A stretch of DNA of 64,000 nt from Thermoanaerobaculia bacterium (GCA_022823665.1 JAJEHN010000016.1:62001-126000), one strand, 5' to 3'. Numbered from the stretch's first letter, positions 1-10,234 are shown. The notes: generated by a model not told the origin, from the letters alone. Numbers and translations: made by a program.

Positions 1-718
1 CCGGCTTCATGCCGATCTTCTCGCCGGTACGCAAGTAGTGGTCCCGGATCGCTTCCAGCATGACGAGAACGACCGGCATCGTGGCGGCCGGCTTGATCTT
101 GCCGGTGGAGGTCTTGATGAAGTCGGCGCCCGAGCGCATCGCCAGGTCCGAAGCACGGCGCACCGCGTCGAGCGTACCCAGTTCGCCCGTCTCGAGGATC
201 ACCTTGAGGTGGGCATCGCCGCAGGCCTCCTTGACCGAGGCGATCTCGTCCGCGGTGTAGGCGAAGTCGCCGGCCAGGAAGCGGCCTCGGGAAATCACCA
301 TGTCGACCTCGTCGGCGCCGGCCTCGACGGCCTTCCGTACCTCCAGCAGCTTGATCTCGATCGGGGCCTGACCGGCGGGGAAGCTGGTGGCGACCGAAGC
401 GACGTTGATGCCGCTGCCCTCGAGCGCTCGCTTCGCTACACCGACCAGGGCGGGATAGACGCAGACCGCGGCCACGTGGGGCAGCTCGGGCAGCGCCGCG
501 TGCAGTTGCAGCGCCTTGGCGCATAGCTGCCGCACCTTGCCCTCGGAGTCGGCGCCCTCGAGGGTTGTCAGGTCGATCATCGACAGGGTCAGGTGGAGCG
601 CCTGGAGCTTGGCGTCCTTCTTGATGGAGCGCGAACAGAGCCTCGCCACCCGTTCCTCGACGCCGACGGCGTCGATGGGCGGCGACTCGACCCGCGTGCC
701 TGTGGTCGACATCTGCAT
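1..718 (-). CDS. deoC: Deoxyribose-phosphate aldolase, 3' end cut by window edge
   Basis: Cleaves 2-deoxyribose-5-phosphate to glyceraldehyde-3-phosphate and acetaldehyde in cytosolic deoxynucleoside catabolism. The ORF track misses it because the stop lies off the left edge; I translated the minus strand by hand. Class I aldolase landmarks are present: VDMVI near residue 139, LKVILETGEL near 171, and FIKTSTGK near 200, whose first lysine (about K202) should form the Schiff base. About 239 residues are visible. Start choice is ambiguous. ATG at 718 lies 8 bases after a TAGACT -10-like box and could be leaderless. ATG at 712 has GGTGAG upstream. The gene is divergent from aroC. The family call is secure. 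Confidence 0.93.
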   Translation of the reverse strand, partial: MQMSTTGTRVESPPIDAVGVEERVARLCSRSIKKDAKLQALHLTLSMIDLTTLEGADSEGKVRQLCAKALQLHAALPELPHVAAVCVYPALVGVAKRALEGSGINVASVATSFPAGQAPIEIKLLEVRKAVEAGADEVDMVISRGRFLAGDFAYTADEIASVKEACGDAHLKVILETGELGTLDAVRRASDLAMRSGADFIKTSTGKIKPAATMPVVLVMLEAIRDHYLRTGEKIGMKP

Positions 719-726
719 CACTCACC

Positions 727-732
727 AGTCTA
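727..732 (-). promoter_or_regulatory. Candidate -10 element of deoC
   Basis: Reading the minus strand, TAGACT stands 8 bases before the ATG at 718. This spacing would put the transcript start at or next to the start codon. The same hexamer at the same distance precedes the acyltransferase gene at 55684. I see no clear -35 partner. Confidence 0.35.
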
Positions 733-814
733 CGCCCGTTCGCCGGGCTGCGGGCAGTGTCGGCACTCGCATGGGGACAACCCCGCGGCGCGGCTGTGGC
801 AGAGTGCCCATGCC

Positions 815-1906
815 ATGGCTGGGAACACGTTTGGAACCGCGCTGCGGCTGACCACCGCCGGCGAGAGCCACGGTCCGGGGTACGTCGGCATCCTGGACGG
901 CATCCCGCCAGGCCTCGAGCTGTCGGAGGCGGACCTGCAGCCGGACCTCGACCGGCGCCGGCCCGGCCAGTCGAAGCTGACCACGCAGCGGAACGAACCG
1001 GACCAGTGCCGCATCCTGTCCGGCGTCTTCGAGGGCAGGACGACCGGCACGCCGATCGGCTTCCTGATCGAGAACCGCGACCAGCGGCCCAGGGACTACA
1101 GCGAGATCAGGGAGAAGTACCGACCCGGACACGCCGACTACACGTTCGACGCGAAGTACGGCTTCCGGGACTACCGCGGCGGCGGACGCTCGAGCGCCCG
1201 CGAGACCTCGGTGCGCGTGGCGGCCGCGGCGGTGGCGAAGAAGCTGCTGCGGGATCGTTGGGGGGTCGGGATCGTCGGCTACGTGAAGAGCATCGGCGAC
1301 ATCGAAGGGAGGATCGACGATCCGGCCGCGGTGACCCTGGAGCAGGTCGAGTCGAACCCCGTCCGCTGTCCGGACCAGGAGGCCGCGGCGCGGATGGCGG
1401 AGCTGATCGAGCGGATGCGCTCGGAGCGGGACTCCGTCGGCGGCATCTCGGAACTCGTCGCCACCGGCGTGCCGCCTGGTTGGGGCGAGCCGGTCTTCGA
1501 CAAGTTGAAGGCGGACCTGGGCAAGGCGCTGTTCAGCCTGCCGGCGGTGCTCGGCGTCGAGTACGGGGCCGGCTTCGGTGTCGCCACGGCGCGCGGCAGC
1601 GAGAACAACGATCCGTTCGAGATGCGGGAAGGCCGCGTGGCCACCCGTGGCAACCGCCACGGCGGCATGCTGGGCGGGATCTCGTCAGGCCAGCCGATCG
1701 TGCTGCGCTGCGCGGTCAAGCCGACCAGCAGTCTGCCGCAGCCTCAGGACACGGTGACCCGGGCCGGCGAGCCGACCACGATCGCTACAAAGGGACGGCA
1801 CGATCCTTGTCTTCTGCCCCGCTTCGTCCCGATGGGCGAGGCGATGATCGCCCTGGTGCTGGCCGACCACGGCTTGCGCCAGGTGACGCAGGGCGTTCTC
1901 GACTAG
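815..1906 (+). CDS. aroC: Chorismate synthase
   Basis: Converts 5-enolpyruvylshikimate-3-phosphate to chorismate, the last common step of aromatic amino acid synthesis, using reduced FMN. It is 363 residues, the usual family length. Visible signatures are GESHGPGYVG near residue 16, RRPGQSKLTTQRNE near 48, the GHADYTFDAKYGFRDYRGGG stretch and a C-terminal GRHDPCLLPR near 323. The ORF track begins at 593, but the family N-terminus starts at the ATG at 815 (MAGNTFGTALRLTTAGESHG), so the upstream 74 codons are not coding. It stands alone between divergent deoC and convergent maoC and is followed by two strong hairpins. Confidence 0.97.
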   Translation: MAGNTFGTALRLTTAGESHGPGYVGILDGIPPGLELSEADLQPDLDRRRPGQSKLTTQRNEPDQCRILSGVFEGRTTGTPIGFLIENRDQRPRDYSEIREKYRPGHADYTFDAKYGFRDYRGGGRSSARETSVRVAAAAVAKKLLRDRWGVGIVGYVKSIGDIEGRIDDPAAVTLEQVESNPVRCPDQEAAARMAELIERMRSERDSVGGISELVATGVPPGWGEPVFDKLKADLGKALFSLPAVLGVEYGAGFGVATARGSENNDPFEMREGRVATRGNRHGGMLGGISSGQPIVLRCAVKPTSSLPQPQDTVTRAGEPTTIATKGRHDPCLLPRFVPMGEAMIALVLADHGLRQVTQGVLD

Positions 1907-1910
1907 CGCT

Positions 1911-1953
1911 GGCCGCTTCGCGGCCGCGCCCGGTTGCCGGCCAGAGGGCCGGC
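1911..1953. terminator. Two GC-rich hairpins between convergent aroC and MaoC genes
   Basis: GGCCGC-ttc-GCGGCC (1911-1925) and GCCGGCC-agag-GGCCGGC (1936-1953) are perfect inverted repeats in the 62-base convergent gap. Neither has a T-tract, so they are candidate bidirectional terminators or RNA 3'-end protectors rather than classical intrinsic terminators. Confidence 0.5.
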
Positions 1954-1968
1954 GCACCCAGTGTCTGC

Positions 1969-2391
1969 TTACGGGTCGATCCTTGCCGTCGCTTTCCCCA
2001 TCACGACGACATCCCCGTCCTGGTTCACCGTCGAGACGGACAGGTCGACCAGGCTCTGGCCATTCTCCTCGCGCACCGCGTCGACCGTCGCCGTGGCGGT
2101 CAGCGCGTCGCCCGGCCACACCTGGCGCGTGAAGCGGACGCCGTAGGCGGTCAGCCGGCCGTCGCCGACGTAGTCGGTGACCATCCGGCCGGTCATGCCC
2201 ATCGTCAGCATGCCGTGGGCGAAGACGGTCGGATAGCCGGCCACCTTCGTGGTGAAGATCTCGTCGGAGTGGAGCGGGTTGTAGTCGCCCGAGGCGCCCG
2301 CGTACTGGACGATCTGCGTCCGGGAGAGGTCGTCGGTGAGCTTCTGCGTGTGGGTGTCGCCGACCTGGATCTTGCTTGCCTGAAGTGCCAT
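1969..2391 (-). CDS. MaoC-type hot-dog dehydratase, C-terminal-type subunit
   Basis: Likely hydratase/dehydratase subunit acting on enoyl/3-hydroxyacyl thioesters in the cytosol. The 140-residue protein is a single MaoC domain. The hydratase 2 motif is visible as YAGASGDYNPLH followed by FAHGMLTMG, supplying the catalytic Asp/His. The start at 2391 has a good ribosome site (GAGGAG about 8 bases upstream). It lies 12 bases after the partner gene at 2404-2895, which has the companion N-terminal-type dehydratase domain. The pair resembles two-subunit HadA/HadB-like dehydratases, where the two hot-dogs form a heterodimer. The natural substrate cannot be read from the sequence. Confidence 0.85.
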   Translation of the reverse strand: MALQASKIQVGDTHTQKLTDDLSRTQIVQYAGASGDYNPLHSDEIFTTKVAGYPTVFAHGMLTMGMTGRMVTDYVGDGRLTAYGVRFTRQVWPGDALTATATVDAVREENGQSLVDLSVSTVNQDGDVVVMGKATARIDP

Positions 2392-2403
2392 CTGGTTCTC
2401 TCC

Positions 2404-2895
2404 TCAGTCGCTCTCGACGACCTTCTCGGTGCGGACGCCAACGCCGGTGGCGCGCACGACGAGTTCGCCGGATTCGTCGAAGTACTCGGTGATGTTCTCG
2501 CTGAACGTGAGGTTGCCGCCGCGCTTGCCCTGCCGCTCCCAGGTCTTGCCGGGGCGCGTCTTGATCGTCAGGGTTTCGCCCGGGCTCACATGCCGGAAAT
2601 ACTCGAAGCGCTGCTCGGCGTGCAGGCCCGTGCCACCGTCGCCGCCGGTCCGCTTCGGCGGTATGCCGGTGGGGTTCTTGCCGGAGCCGAACCAGGGCTC
2701 GCCGATCTTGGGCCGGAGGAAGTAGTCCGGGTCGTACTGCGCCGAGGACTGGTAGAAGGTCGGCGGCGCGATGACGCTGCCGGGCTCGGTGTCCGCCGCC
2801 GCGTCGGCGTCGTGATAGATCGGGTTGGGGTCGCCGACCGCGCGCGCGAACATCATGATGTGGCCGGCCTCGATCGGGAACTTCTTTGCTGCCAT
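2404..2895 (-). CDS. MaoC-like dehydratase N-terminal-domain subunit (HadA-type partner)
   Basis: A 163-residue protein with the FAS1-like / MaoC_dehydrat_N fold, recognised by FARAVGDPNPIYHD near the N-terminus, a PPTFYQSS segment, and a C-terminal strand-rich half ending in GVGVRTEKVV. In known pairs this half stabilises the acyl chain while the MaoC partner is catalytic. The ORF track starts at 3312, but the real start is ATG 2895 (MAAKKFPIEAG), with GAGGAGG about 10 bases upstream. It is first in a two-gene operon with the MaoC gene at 1969-2391. Mycobacterial HadAB is the best-studied analogue; role here is inferred. Confidence 0.82.
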   Translation of the reverse strand: MAAKKFPIEAGHIMMFARAVGDPNPIYHDADAAADTEPGSVIAPPTFYQSSAQYDPDYFLRPKIGEPWFGSGKNPTGIPPKRTGGDGGTGLHAEQRFEYFRHVSPGETLTIKTRPGKTWERQGKRGGNLTFSENITEYFDESGELVVRATGVGVRTEKVVESD

Positions 2896-2971
2896 TGCCG
2901 TTCCGTCCTCCTCTTCAAGTCGTGTCTGGAGCGCAGTTCCGTGCGTCGTTTGAGCGCGTGACTGTAGCAGC

Positions 2972-3697
2972 ATGAACCTGCTCCTGTTGGAGGACTCGGA
3001 CTTCGATCCGGCGGCCGGACCCGGTGTGCTCGCCGTCGTTCGCGGCGAGCGCCTCCGGCATGTCCGCAAGGTGCTGCGGGCGAAGGTCGGCGACACGCTG
3101 GAGGTCGGCCGGCTTGGCGGCGACATCGGCCGCGGCCGGATCGTCCAACTGAACCGTGATCGGGTCGTTCTGGAGCTGGGACCGCTCGACCGGGAGCCGC
3201 CGTCGCCGTTGCCCGTGACGCTCGTCCTGGCCCTGCCGCGTCCCAAGTTCGTGGGCCGCATCCTGCAGGCCGCGTCTGCGATGGGGGTCAAGCGGATCCT
3301 GCTCGTCCACACCGCACGGGTGGAGAAGAGCTACTGGCAGAGTTCGGTGATGCGGCCGGAGTCGCTGCGGCGGCACCTGATGCTGGGCCTGGCGCAGGCG
3401 CGGGACACGGTGCTGCCGGAGATCGAGTGTCTGAGCGGACGGCGGGACCTGATCGAGACGCTGCCGGGCCTCGTTCGAGACCACGATCAGGTTGTGGTCG
3501 CCGACGTCGCCGGCTCCGAGCCGTGTCGGTCGGGCGGCGATGGGTCGACGGTGCTGGTGGTTGGGCCGGAGGGTGGTTTTCTGGATGGAGAACTCGACGC
3601 ATTCGCTGCCGCCGGCGCGCGAACGGTCAGCCTGGGGCCGCGCGCTCTTCGCGTCGAGCACGCGGTCGTCGCGCTGCTGTCGCGGCTCGCCGCTTGA
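2972..3697 (+). CDS. rsmE: 16S rRNA (uracil1498-N3)-methyltransferase
   Basis: Methylates N3 of U1498 in the 30S decoding region using S-adenosylmethionine. It is 241 residues, normal for RsmE. It has an N-terminal PUA-like part with HVRKVLRAKVGD and a SPOUT methyltransferase domain. The trefoil-knot motifs are LVVGPEGGFLDGE near residue 190 and LGPRALRVEHAV at the C-terminus, where most family members read LGxxILRxETA. It is divergent from the dehydratase pair and converges on pheT with only 10 bases between stops. Confidence 0.93.
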   Translation: MNLLLLEDSDFDPAAGPGVLAVVRGERLRHVRKVLRAKVGDTLEVGRLGGDIGRGRIVQLNRDRVVLELGPLDREPPSPLPVTLVLALPRPKFVGRILQAASAMGVKRILLVHTARVEKSYWQSSVMRPESLRRHLMLGLAQARDTVLPEIECLSGRRDLIETLPGLVRDHDQVVVADVAGSEPCRSGGDGSTVLVVGPEGGFLDGELDAFAAAGARTVSLGPRALRVEHAVVALLSRLAA

Positions 3698-3707
3698 GGG
3701 ACGGCCT

Positions 3708-6253
3708 CTACTCCCGCAATCTGGCGCCGACCGCCCTCTCGACCTGCCCAAGGATCCGGCGGCGCAGCTTCTTCACGTCGCGGTCGCGCAGGGTGCGGTT
3801 CGGCGCGCGAAACGTGAGGTGGTAGGCGAGACTCTTCGAGCCGTCGCCGATCGTTTCACCGCGGAAGACGTCGAAGAGTTCGACGGCAGACAACAGGGGC
3901 TTGCCGGCCTTGAGCAGGGCGGCCTCCACGGAGGCGGCCGGCGTCGCCTCGTCGACGATCAGCGCCAGGTCCTCCCGCACTTCGGGGTAGACGGGTACGG
4001 GTTCGACCTGGAGGGACTCCGGAATCCGTTCGAGGATCCGGTCCAGATCGAGTTCGGCGGCGAGCACCGGGCTTCCTGCCGCGGGTTCGAGATCGAAGTT
4101 CGCGGTGACGGCCGGATGGACTTCGCCGAGCAGTCCGACCGGTTCGCCCTCGCCGGCGAGGAGGACCGTGGCTGAGCGGCCGGCACGGTACGGCGTCGCC
4201 GCCGAGGCCGCCTCCGCCGCGGCGAACTCGACCTGGAGGCCGAGCCGGTCGAGGACAGTCTCGACGACGCCCTTCATGTCGAAGAAATCGAAGCAGTCGT
4301 CCGGATTCGCGTCGGTCTGCCAGTGGCCGCTCCGGCGAGGACCGGTGAGCACGATGGCGGCACGTTCGCGCTCTCTGGGCAGCGCATCGCCCTCTTCGAC
4401 GGGGAAGACGCGACCCACCTCGAACAGGGCGAGCCGGTCCTCGAAGCGGCTGTTCGACGCCGCCGCCTCCAGCACGGACGCGAGCAGGCTGCGGCGCATG
4501 ACGATGCGGTCCTGGGTCGAGGGATTGGCGAGCCGGACGTAGGGCGGGGGCTCGGCGTCCTCGAGCAAGAGCTTCGCCTCGGCCTCCGGCGTCGTCAGCC
4601 GGTAGCTCACCACCTCCTGGAGTCCCAGGTCGGCGAGCGTGTCCTTGACCCGGTCCTCGAAGGACTGCTCGCGGTTGCCACGCTGGGGCGGCAGCACGTC
4701 GCTGAGCACGGTCGAGGGGATGCGGTCGTAGCCGTAGATGCGGCAGACCTCTTCGACCAGATCGTGCTGGCCTTCGATGTCGAGGCGGTGGTCCGGGACG
4801 GTGACCCGGAGCGGCCCCGACTCTCCGGCGGCGTCGACCTCGAACTCGAGCCGCCGCAGCAGCTCCGCGGTTTCCTCGGCGCTGAGGTCGAGGCCGCTCA
4901 GTCGGCGCAGGTAGCCGAGATCGAAGTCGACGGTGACGCTCGGGGCCGGATGAGGATAGTGGTCGACGATCCCCTCCGCGATCGTGCCGCCGGCATGGAG
5001 CCGCAGCAGTTCGGCGGCCCGCCGGGCGCCGAGCAGCGCCTGACTGGGGTGGACGCCCCGGCTGAAGCGGAATCCCGCCTCGGTGTGAACGCAGAGTTGA
5101 CGCTGGGTGCGCCGGATGCCGCGCCGTTCCCAGGCAGCCGCTTCGAGCAGGACGTTGCGGGTCTCGGGGCCGATCTCGCTGTCCCGGCCGCCCATCACGC
5201 CGCCGACGCTCAGCGAGCCGGCCGGGTCGGTGACCATGATCTGGTTCGCCCGCAGTTCCCGCTCCGCGCCGTCGAGCGTCGTCAGGCGCTCGTCCTCGCG
5301 CGCCAGCCGGGTGACGATCCGCACCGGGCCGTCGCCCGCGTACCCGTCCGCCCGTTGGCGCAGCAGGTCGTAGTCGAAGGTGTGGTTCGGCTGGCCGACC
5401 TCGAGCATCACGTAGTTGCTGATGTCGACCACGTTGCTGATCGGCCGCTGGCCGGCGAGCTGGAGCCGGTGCTGCATCCAGTACGGGGACGCGCCCTGCT
5501 CGATGCCCTCGATCAGCAGGGCGACGAAGCGGGGATTGAGTTCGGGGTTCTCGGTTTCGATCTCGACCCGGCCCTCGATCGGCGGGCCGTCCATCGTCAG
5601 CGGGACGGCGGGCGGCCGGAACTCCTCGCCGGTAAGCGCCGCGACTTCCCGCGCGACGCCCATGATCGAGGCGCAGCGGGCGATGTTGGGGATCACGTCG
5701 ATGTCGAGCACCGCGTCGCCGAGCACCTCTGTCAGGGGCCGGCCGGGCTCAAGCGCCGGCAGCTCATCGGCCGGCTCGAACAGGATGATTCCCTCGTGGT
5801 CCTCGCCCAGGCCCAGCTCCACCGCCGAACAGAGCATCGCGTCGCTGGTGATGCCGCGCAGCTTCTTCGGTTTGAGCCGCGTGATCTTCAGGTCGCGGTA
5901 GGGATTGCGGTAGCTGGCGCCCGCCAGCAGCAGCGCGCCCCATAGATCGGCGCCGCCCAGGTCCTCGCCTAGATACGGGAAGAGGTTGGGCGCTCCGGTG
6001 ATCACCTGCCGGGTGGAATCGGCGCCGTAGTCGACGGTCGCCAGCACCAGGCGGTCGGCGTCCGGCACCGGGTCGACGCGCAGGACCCTGGCCGCCATGA
6101 CCAGGTCGGCCGGCCACGGCAGTTCGGCGCCGGCGACGCCGAAGCGCTCGATCGCCTTGACCTCCAGGCCGGCGTTGGTGAGCAGCTCGGCGAGTTCGTC
6201 CGGGGAACCGTCCAACTCGACGAAATCGCCGAGCCAGTTGAGTGGAACGCGCA

Positions 6254-6254
<1 letters not shown>
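3708..6254 (-). CDS. pheT: Phenylalanine--tRNA ligase beta subunit
   Basis: Beta chain of the alpha2-beta2 PheRS that charges tRNA-Phe. It is 848 residues, slightly over the usual 790-800. Order of domains: N-terminal MRVPLNWLGDFVEL, EMAP-type tRNA-binding domain (about 45-150), B3/B4 editing region (about 215-385), B5 (about 410-480), catalytic-like core, and C-terminal FDX-ACB anticodon-binding domain ending RRRILGQVERAVGARLRE. The track ORF begins at 6467, but the ATG at 6254 overlaps the pheS stop as ATGA, so the two are translationally coupled. Confidence 0.97.
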
Positions 6255-7291
<1,037 letters not shown>

Positions 7292-7392
7292 GGCGGGGTC
7301 AGGCGAGTGGTGCGGGAACGGACAGTCGGCCCGTCGCGGCGCTCGACTCTACAAGCCAGTACGGGGAAGCGGCGGAGCGCGCGTCCTTCGGG

Positions 7393-8112
7393 TCACATGG
7401 CGGGGGCAACCAGCAGGATCTCCAGGAGCGCGCCGACGAACAACAGCAGCGGGAGAATCGCGGCGAGCAGGGCCGCTCTCGATGCCTTCACCCCCTGGAG
7501 TACGTGAAGGCCTACCGCGAACAGCCCTGCGCTTCCGACGATGGCGAGAATGTCGCCGGCAACCGGGACGGCGTTGAACAGAAAGGCGCCTGCCGCGTAG
7601 CCGGCGGCGACCCATGTGCCGCGAAAGCCCTCCGGCCTTGGCGAGCGGGTGACGATCAGAAGCAGGTGCACGAAGCCGGCGCTGAAGAGCGGCAGGAGCA
7701 GGCTGAGGACGAAGACGAACGGAAGGAACAGCAGGAGGACCTGCAGACCGAGAAACGGGAGAATCCGCCGAAGGAAGGGAAAGCCCTCCAGGCCGGAAAC
7801 GTCCGCCGGCTCGCCGAGCAGCTCCATTCGGTTGACCAGTTCCAACAACGCGTCGGGCAGTGTCAGCGCCAGGACGATAAGGACCACGCCGTTCAGGAAG
7901 AAGCCGAGCGTGAGGACCAGACCGGCGAAGACGAGCGGCCCCCACCAGCCCGCGTCGACCCGGGTGCCCTCGAAGAACTTGCGGGGGGAAGTCGCCAGCA
8001 GAACCAGGGAAGCGACGAAGGCGGATACCCTGCCCCGGTCCTTCCGCTCTTCCCACGGATTGACGACCTCGGTGCCGTTCCGGACGCCGGTGCTATCGTC
8101 CCCGGAGTTCAC
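7393..8112 (-). CDS. YIP1-like multi-pass membrane protein
   Basis: About 239 residues with four to five hydrophobic segments, including LVFAGLVLTLGFFLNGVVLI, ILPFLGLQVLLLFLPFVFVL and a C-terminal LLAAILPLLLFVGALLEILL. The N-terminus NPWEERKDRGRVSAFVASLVLLATSPRKFF, a short charged stretch leading to a P-x-x-FF, matches bacterial Yip1-domain proteins. Function is unknown for this family in bacteria. The track ORF starts at 8985, which is an artefact of the antisense strand of the next gene. I place the start at GTG 8112; GTC/other codons near NPWEE cannot be excluded. It is divergent from the QueG-like pair by 27 bases. Confidence 0.7.
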   Translation of the reverse strand: MNSGDDSTGVRNGTEVVNPWEERKDRGRVSAFVASLVLLATSPRKFFEGTRVDAGWWGPLVFAGLVLTLGFFLNGVVLIVLALTLPDALLELVNRMELLGEPADVSGLEGFPFLRRILPFLGLQVLLLFLPFVFVLSLLLPLFSAGFVHLLLIVTRSPRPEGFRGTWVAAGYAAGAFLFNAVPVAGDILAIVGSAGLFAVGLHVLQGVKASRAALLAAILPLLLFVGALLEILLVAPAM

Positions 8113-8139
8113 GAGGAGCACCTTACCGGAGCGATCCTG

Positions 8140-9003
8140 ATGGCGGACGCCCGACAGCAGCGAACGGCGGCAGTACGCGACGTCGGCGCTAACGCCGGGG
8201 CTCTCGTGGTCGGCGTCGCTGCCGCCAGCGCCTTCAACGAGTTCGTGCCGGAGGGTCATCGGCCGGAGGACGTTCTGCCGGGCGCTCGCAGCGTCGTCGT
8301 CGCGGGCAACCAGGGGCCGACGGCCGGCGCCTGGCGCAGCCCCGACCACCGGGTGATGGAGATCACCGGCTACGACTTCCGCGAGAACGTGGCGGTCCAC
8401 GTGATGTGCGACTACATCGAGCGGGAGCACGGCCACCGCGCGCTGCAGGCGCCGTCCCTGCCGACCGCCGGGCACAACCCGCCGATGAGCATGATGCTGG
8501 CGGCGGTGCTGGCCGGTCTGGGCACCCGGTCGCTGGCCGCGAACATCATCCTCCACCCGCGGTACGGCCTGCTGTACTACGCCGCCCTGGTCACGACCCT
8601 CGACCTCGAGCCGGACCACCCGCTGGAGGAGGACGTCTGCCCGTCGGAGCCGTGCATCCAGATGTACGAGAAGCTGGGCACCACGCCGTGCCTCGCCTCC
8701 TGTCCGAAGGACGAGGGCGGCTGCCTCGACGGCGCGCTCGACGGCGACGGCAGGATCAGCTACTCGTACTACGACCGCGAGCGCTGCACCTCGCGGTCGA
8801 TGAACTTCGGCATCGGCTCGATCCAGAAGTCCCTGGTCCAGATTACGACGGAGGACGACCGTGAACGCCGCAGGTCGATGATCTACTCGGATTTCTTCAG
8901 CCAGTCCCTGTCGTCGCTCAGCTACTACAAGGAGAGCGTCGCCCAGTGCTTCGAGTGCATGCGGGTGTGCCCGGTCGGCATGCACGAAAGGCGGCTCCAG
9001 TGA
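8140..9003 (+). CDS. QueG-like 4Fe-4S protein, first of a tandem pair
   Basis: A 287-residue protein related to the core of epoxyqueuosine reductase and reductive dehalogenases. It has a GLGTRSLAANIILHPRYG segment, which corresponds to the GWIGKNTLLIxPxxGS region of QueG. This is followed by two cysteine sets, CPSEPC ... TPCLASCPKDEGGC and QCFECMRVCPVG, able to bind two [4Fe-4S] clusters. It is shorter than QueG (about 350-380) and lacks its C-terminal HEAT part. Queuosine activity is therefore not claimed. Its stop overlaps the start of a paralogue as GTGA, so the two are translationally coupled. Likely a cytosolic redox enzyme or electron carrier. Confidence 0.75.
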   Translation: MADARQQRTAAVRDVGANAGALVVGVAAASAFNEFVPEGHRPEDVLPGARSVVVAGNQGPTAGAWRSPDHRVMEITGYDFRENVAVHVMCDYIEREHGHRALQAPSLPTAGHNPPMSMMLAAVLAGLGTRSLAANIILHPRYGLLYYAALVTTLDLEPDHPLEEDVCPSEPCIQMYEKLGTTPCLASCPKDEGGCLDGALDGDGRISYSYYDRERCTSRSMNFGIGSIQKSLVQITTEDDRERRRSMIYSDFFSQSLSSLSYYKESVAQCFECMRVCPVGMHERRLQ

Positions 9004-9884
9004 CCGTCTCCGGGGCGGCCTCCGCGCCGACGGCGGACGAGGCGGCGGCTGCCCGCGACCGGCTGGCCGCGACGATGGAGCGGGGCGGCGCGCTGGCCTG
9101 GGGCGTCGCCGACGCCGGCGCCTTCGACGAGGCGCCGGAGGGCTTCCGGCCCGGCGACCTGCTGCCGGGCGCCCGTCGCGTCGTGGTCGTCGGAGGCAGT
9201 CCGCCCCGGGCGGCCGATTGGGCGAGTCCCGTCCACGAGCACCTGGAGACGATGGGCACCAGCGACCGGATCAACTCCCTCGGCCTGAAGACGGCGAAGT
9301 TCATCGAGGCGGAGTTCGGCTACTACGCGCTGTTCGTGCCGCCGGGCGTGCGTCGCGGCAACCGGCCCTTCCTGAGCGTGGCGCTGGCCGCGGAACTGGC
9401 GGGCTGCGGATCCCGCAGCCTGGCCGGGCCGGTGCTGCATCCGGAGTACGGTCTGCTGTTCTACTCGGCGATCATCACGACCTATCCGTTCCCGGTCACG
9501 CCGCCGCTGGCCGAGCCCGCCTGCCCGGCGCCTGCCTGCGTCGAGATGTGGGAGGCGGAGGGCGCCACGCCCTGCACACGGGTATGTCCCCTGGGCGACG
9601 GCGGTTGTCTGGACGGGCGGATCGAGGACGGCCGGCTGGTCGAGCGCCGCTACGACGCGGCGCGTTGCACCGCTCGCGTCTACACGCACTGGATTCCCGG
9701 CTTCCAGAAGGGGCTTGAACTCGCCCTCGACCAGGACGACCCGGAGGCGCGCAAGATGGTCCTCTACTCCAGCCACTTCACGAAGACCCTGTGGTCGATG
9801 ACCTACGCCGCGCAGAGCCAGGGTCAGTGCTGGGAGTGCATGCGGGTCTGTCCCGTGGGCGCCGAGTTCCGGCAGAAGGCGTAG
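9000..9884 (+). CDS. QueG-like 4Fe-4S protein, second of a tandem pair
   Basis: A 294-residue paralogue of the preceding gene. The shared plan is a GARRVVVVGG strand, GCGSRSLAGPVLHPEYGLLF, then CPAPAC, TPCTRVCPLGDGGC and QCWECMRVCPVG, again enough cysteines for two [4Fe-4S] clusters. The start is GTG 9000, overlapping the upstream stop by 4 bases, with AAAGGCGG upstream. The two copies are clearly diverged, which favours two distinct subunits (a heterodimer) over a recent duplication. It is followed after 20 bases by a small HTH gene. What substrate it reduces is unknown. Confidence 0.75.
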   Translation: MTVSGAASAPTADEAAAARDRLAATMERGGALAWGVADAGAFDEAPEGFRPGDLLPGARRVVVVGGSPPRAADWASPVHEHLETMGTSDRINSLGLKTAKFIEAEFGYYALFVPPGVRRGNRPFLSVALAAELAGCGSRSLAGPVLHPEYGLLFYSAIITTYPFPVTPPLAEPACPAPACVEMWEAEGATPCTRVCPLGDGGCLDGRIEDGRLVERRYDAARCTARVYTHWIPGFQKGLELALDQDDPEARKMVLYSSHFTKTLWSMTYAAQSQGQCWECMRVCPVGAEFRQKA

Positions 9885-9904
9885 GACCGAGCGAGGAACC
9901 GAAC

Positions 9905-10216
9905 ATGGCTTTCTTCTTCATCGATCCCGAGACCTACCGCCGGCACAGGAAGGAAATCCTGGAGCTGTCGAACTCGATCCAGGTCGACATCCACGAGCAC
10001 CTGCCGGGCGAGAAACGGCAGCGAGGTCTCTCCGACCGCGAGATCGCGGAACGTCTCGATCTCGACGAGCGCACGGTGCGCGAGATCCGGGTGGTCGCCG
10101 AGCGCGACTACTACGACATCGAGGAATGGGACAGGGCGGTCGAGTTCAAGGACAAGGCCTGCCGAGCCTTCGCCGAGGAGGGCCTTTCCTACGTGTTCAA
10201 GGGCCGTCGCCGCTGA
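9905..10216 (+). CDS. Small helix-turn-helix protein downstream of the Fe-S pair
   Basis: A 103-residue, very charged protein. Residues about 40-67 (GLSDREIAERLDLDERTVRE) read as a helix-turn-helix of the sigma-70 region 4 / response-regulator type. The rest, including the C-terminal FKDKACRAFAEEGLSYVFKG, matches nothing I recognise. A ribosome site (GCGAGGA) precedes the ATG at 9905, which sits 20 bases after the second QueG-like gene, so all three are probably one transcript. It could be a regulator of the pair or a third subunit. Confidence 0.65.
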   Translation: MAFFFIDPETYRRHRKEILELSNSIQVDIHEHLPGEKRQRGLSDREIAERLDLDERTVREIRVVAERDYYDIEEWDRAVEFKDKACRAFAEEGLSYVFKGRRR

Positions 10217-10234
10217 CGCCGCGTGGCGCCGTCC

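Noticed and set aside
593-814. N-terminal extension of AroC
   Set aside because: Antisense to deoC; AroC family N-terminus begins at the ATG at 815.
757-2961. 734-codon plus-strand ORF
   Set aside because: Runs through aroC in another frame and antisense through the MaoC pair; Arg/Gly/Ala-rich with no domain.
8140-9884. Assigning the Fe-S pair as BoxA, the missing reductase of BoxB
   Set aside because: BoxA has ferredoxin plus flavin/NADPH reductase domains; these proteins have a QueG-like core and no reductase domain.
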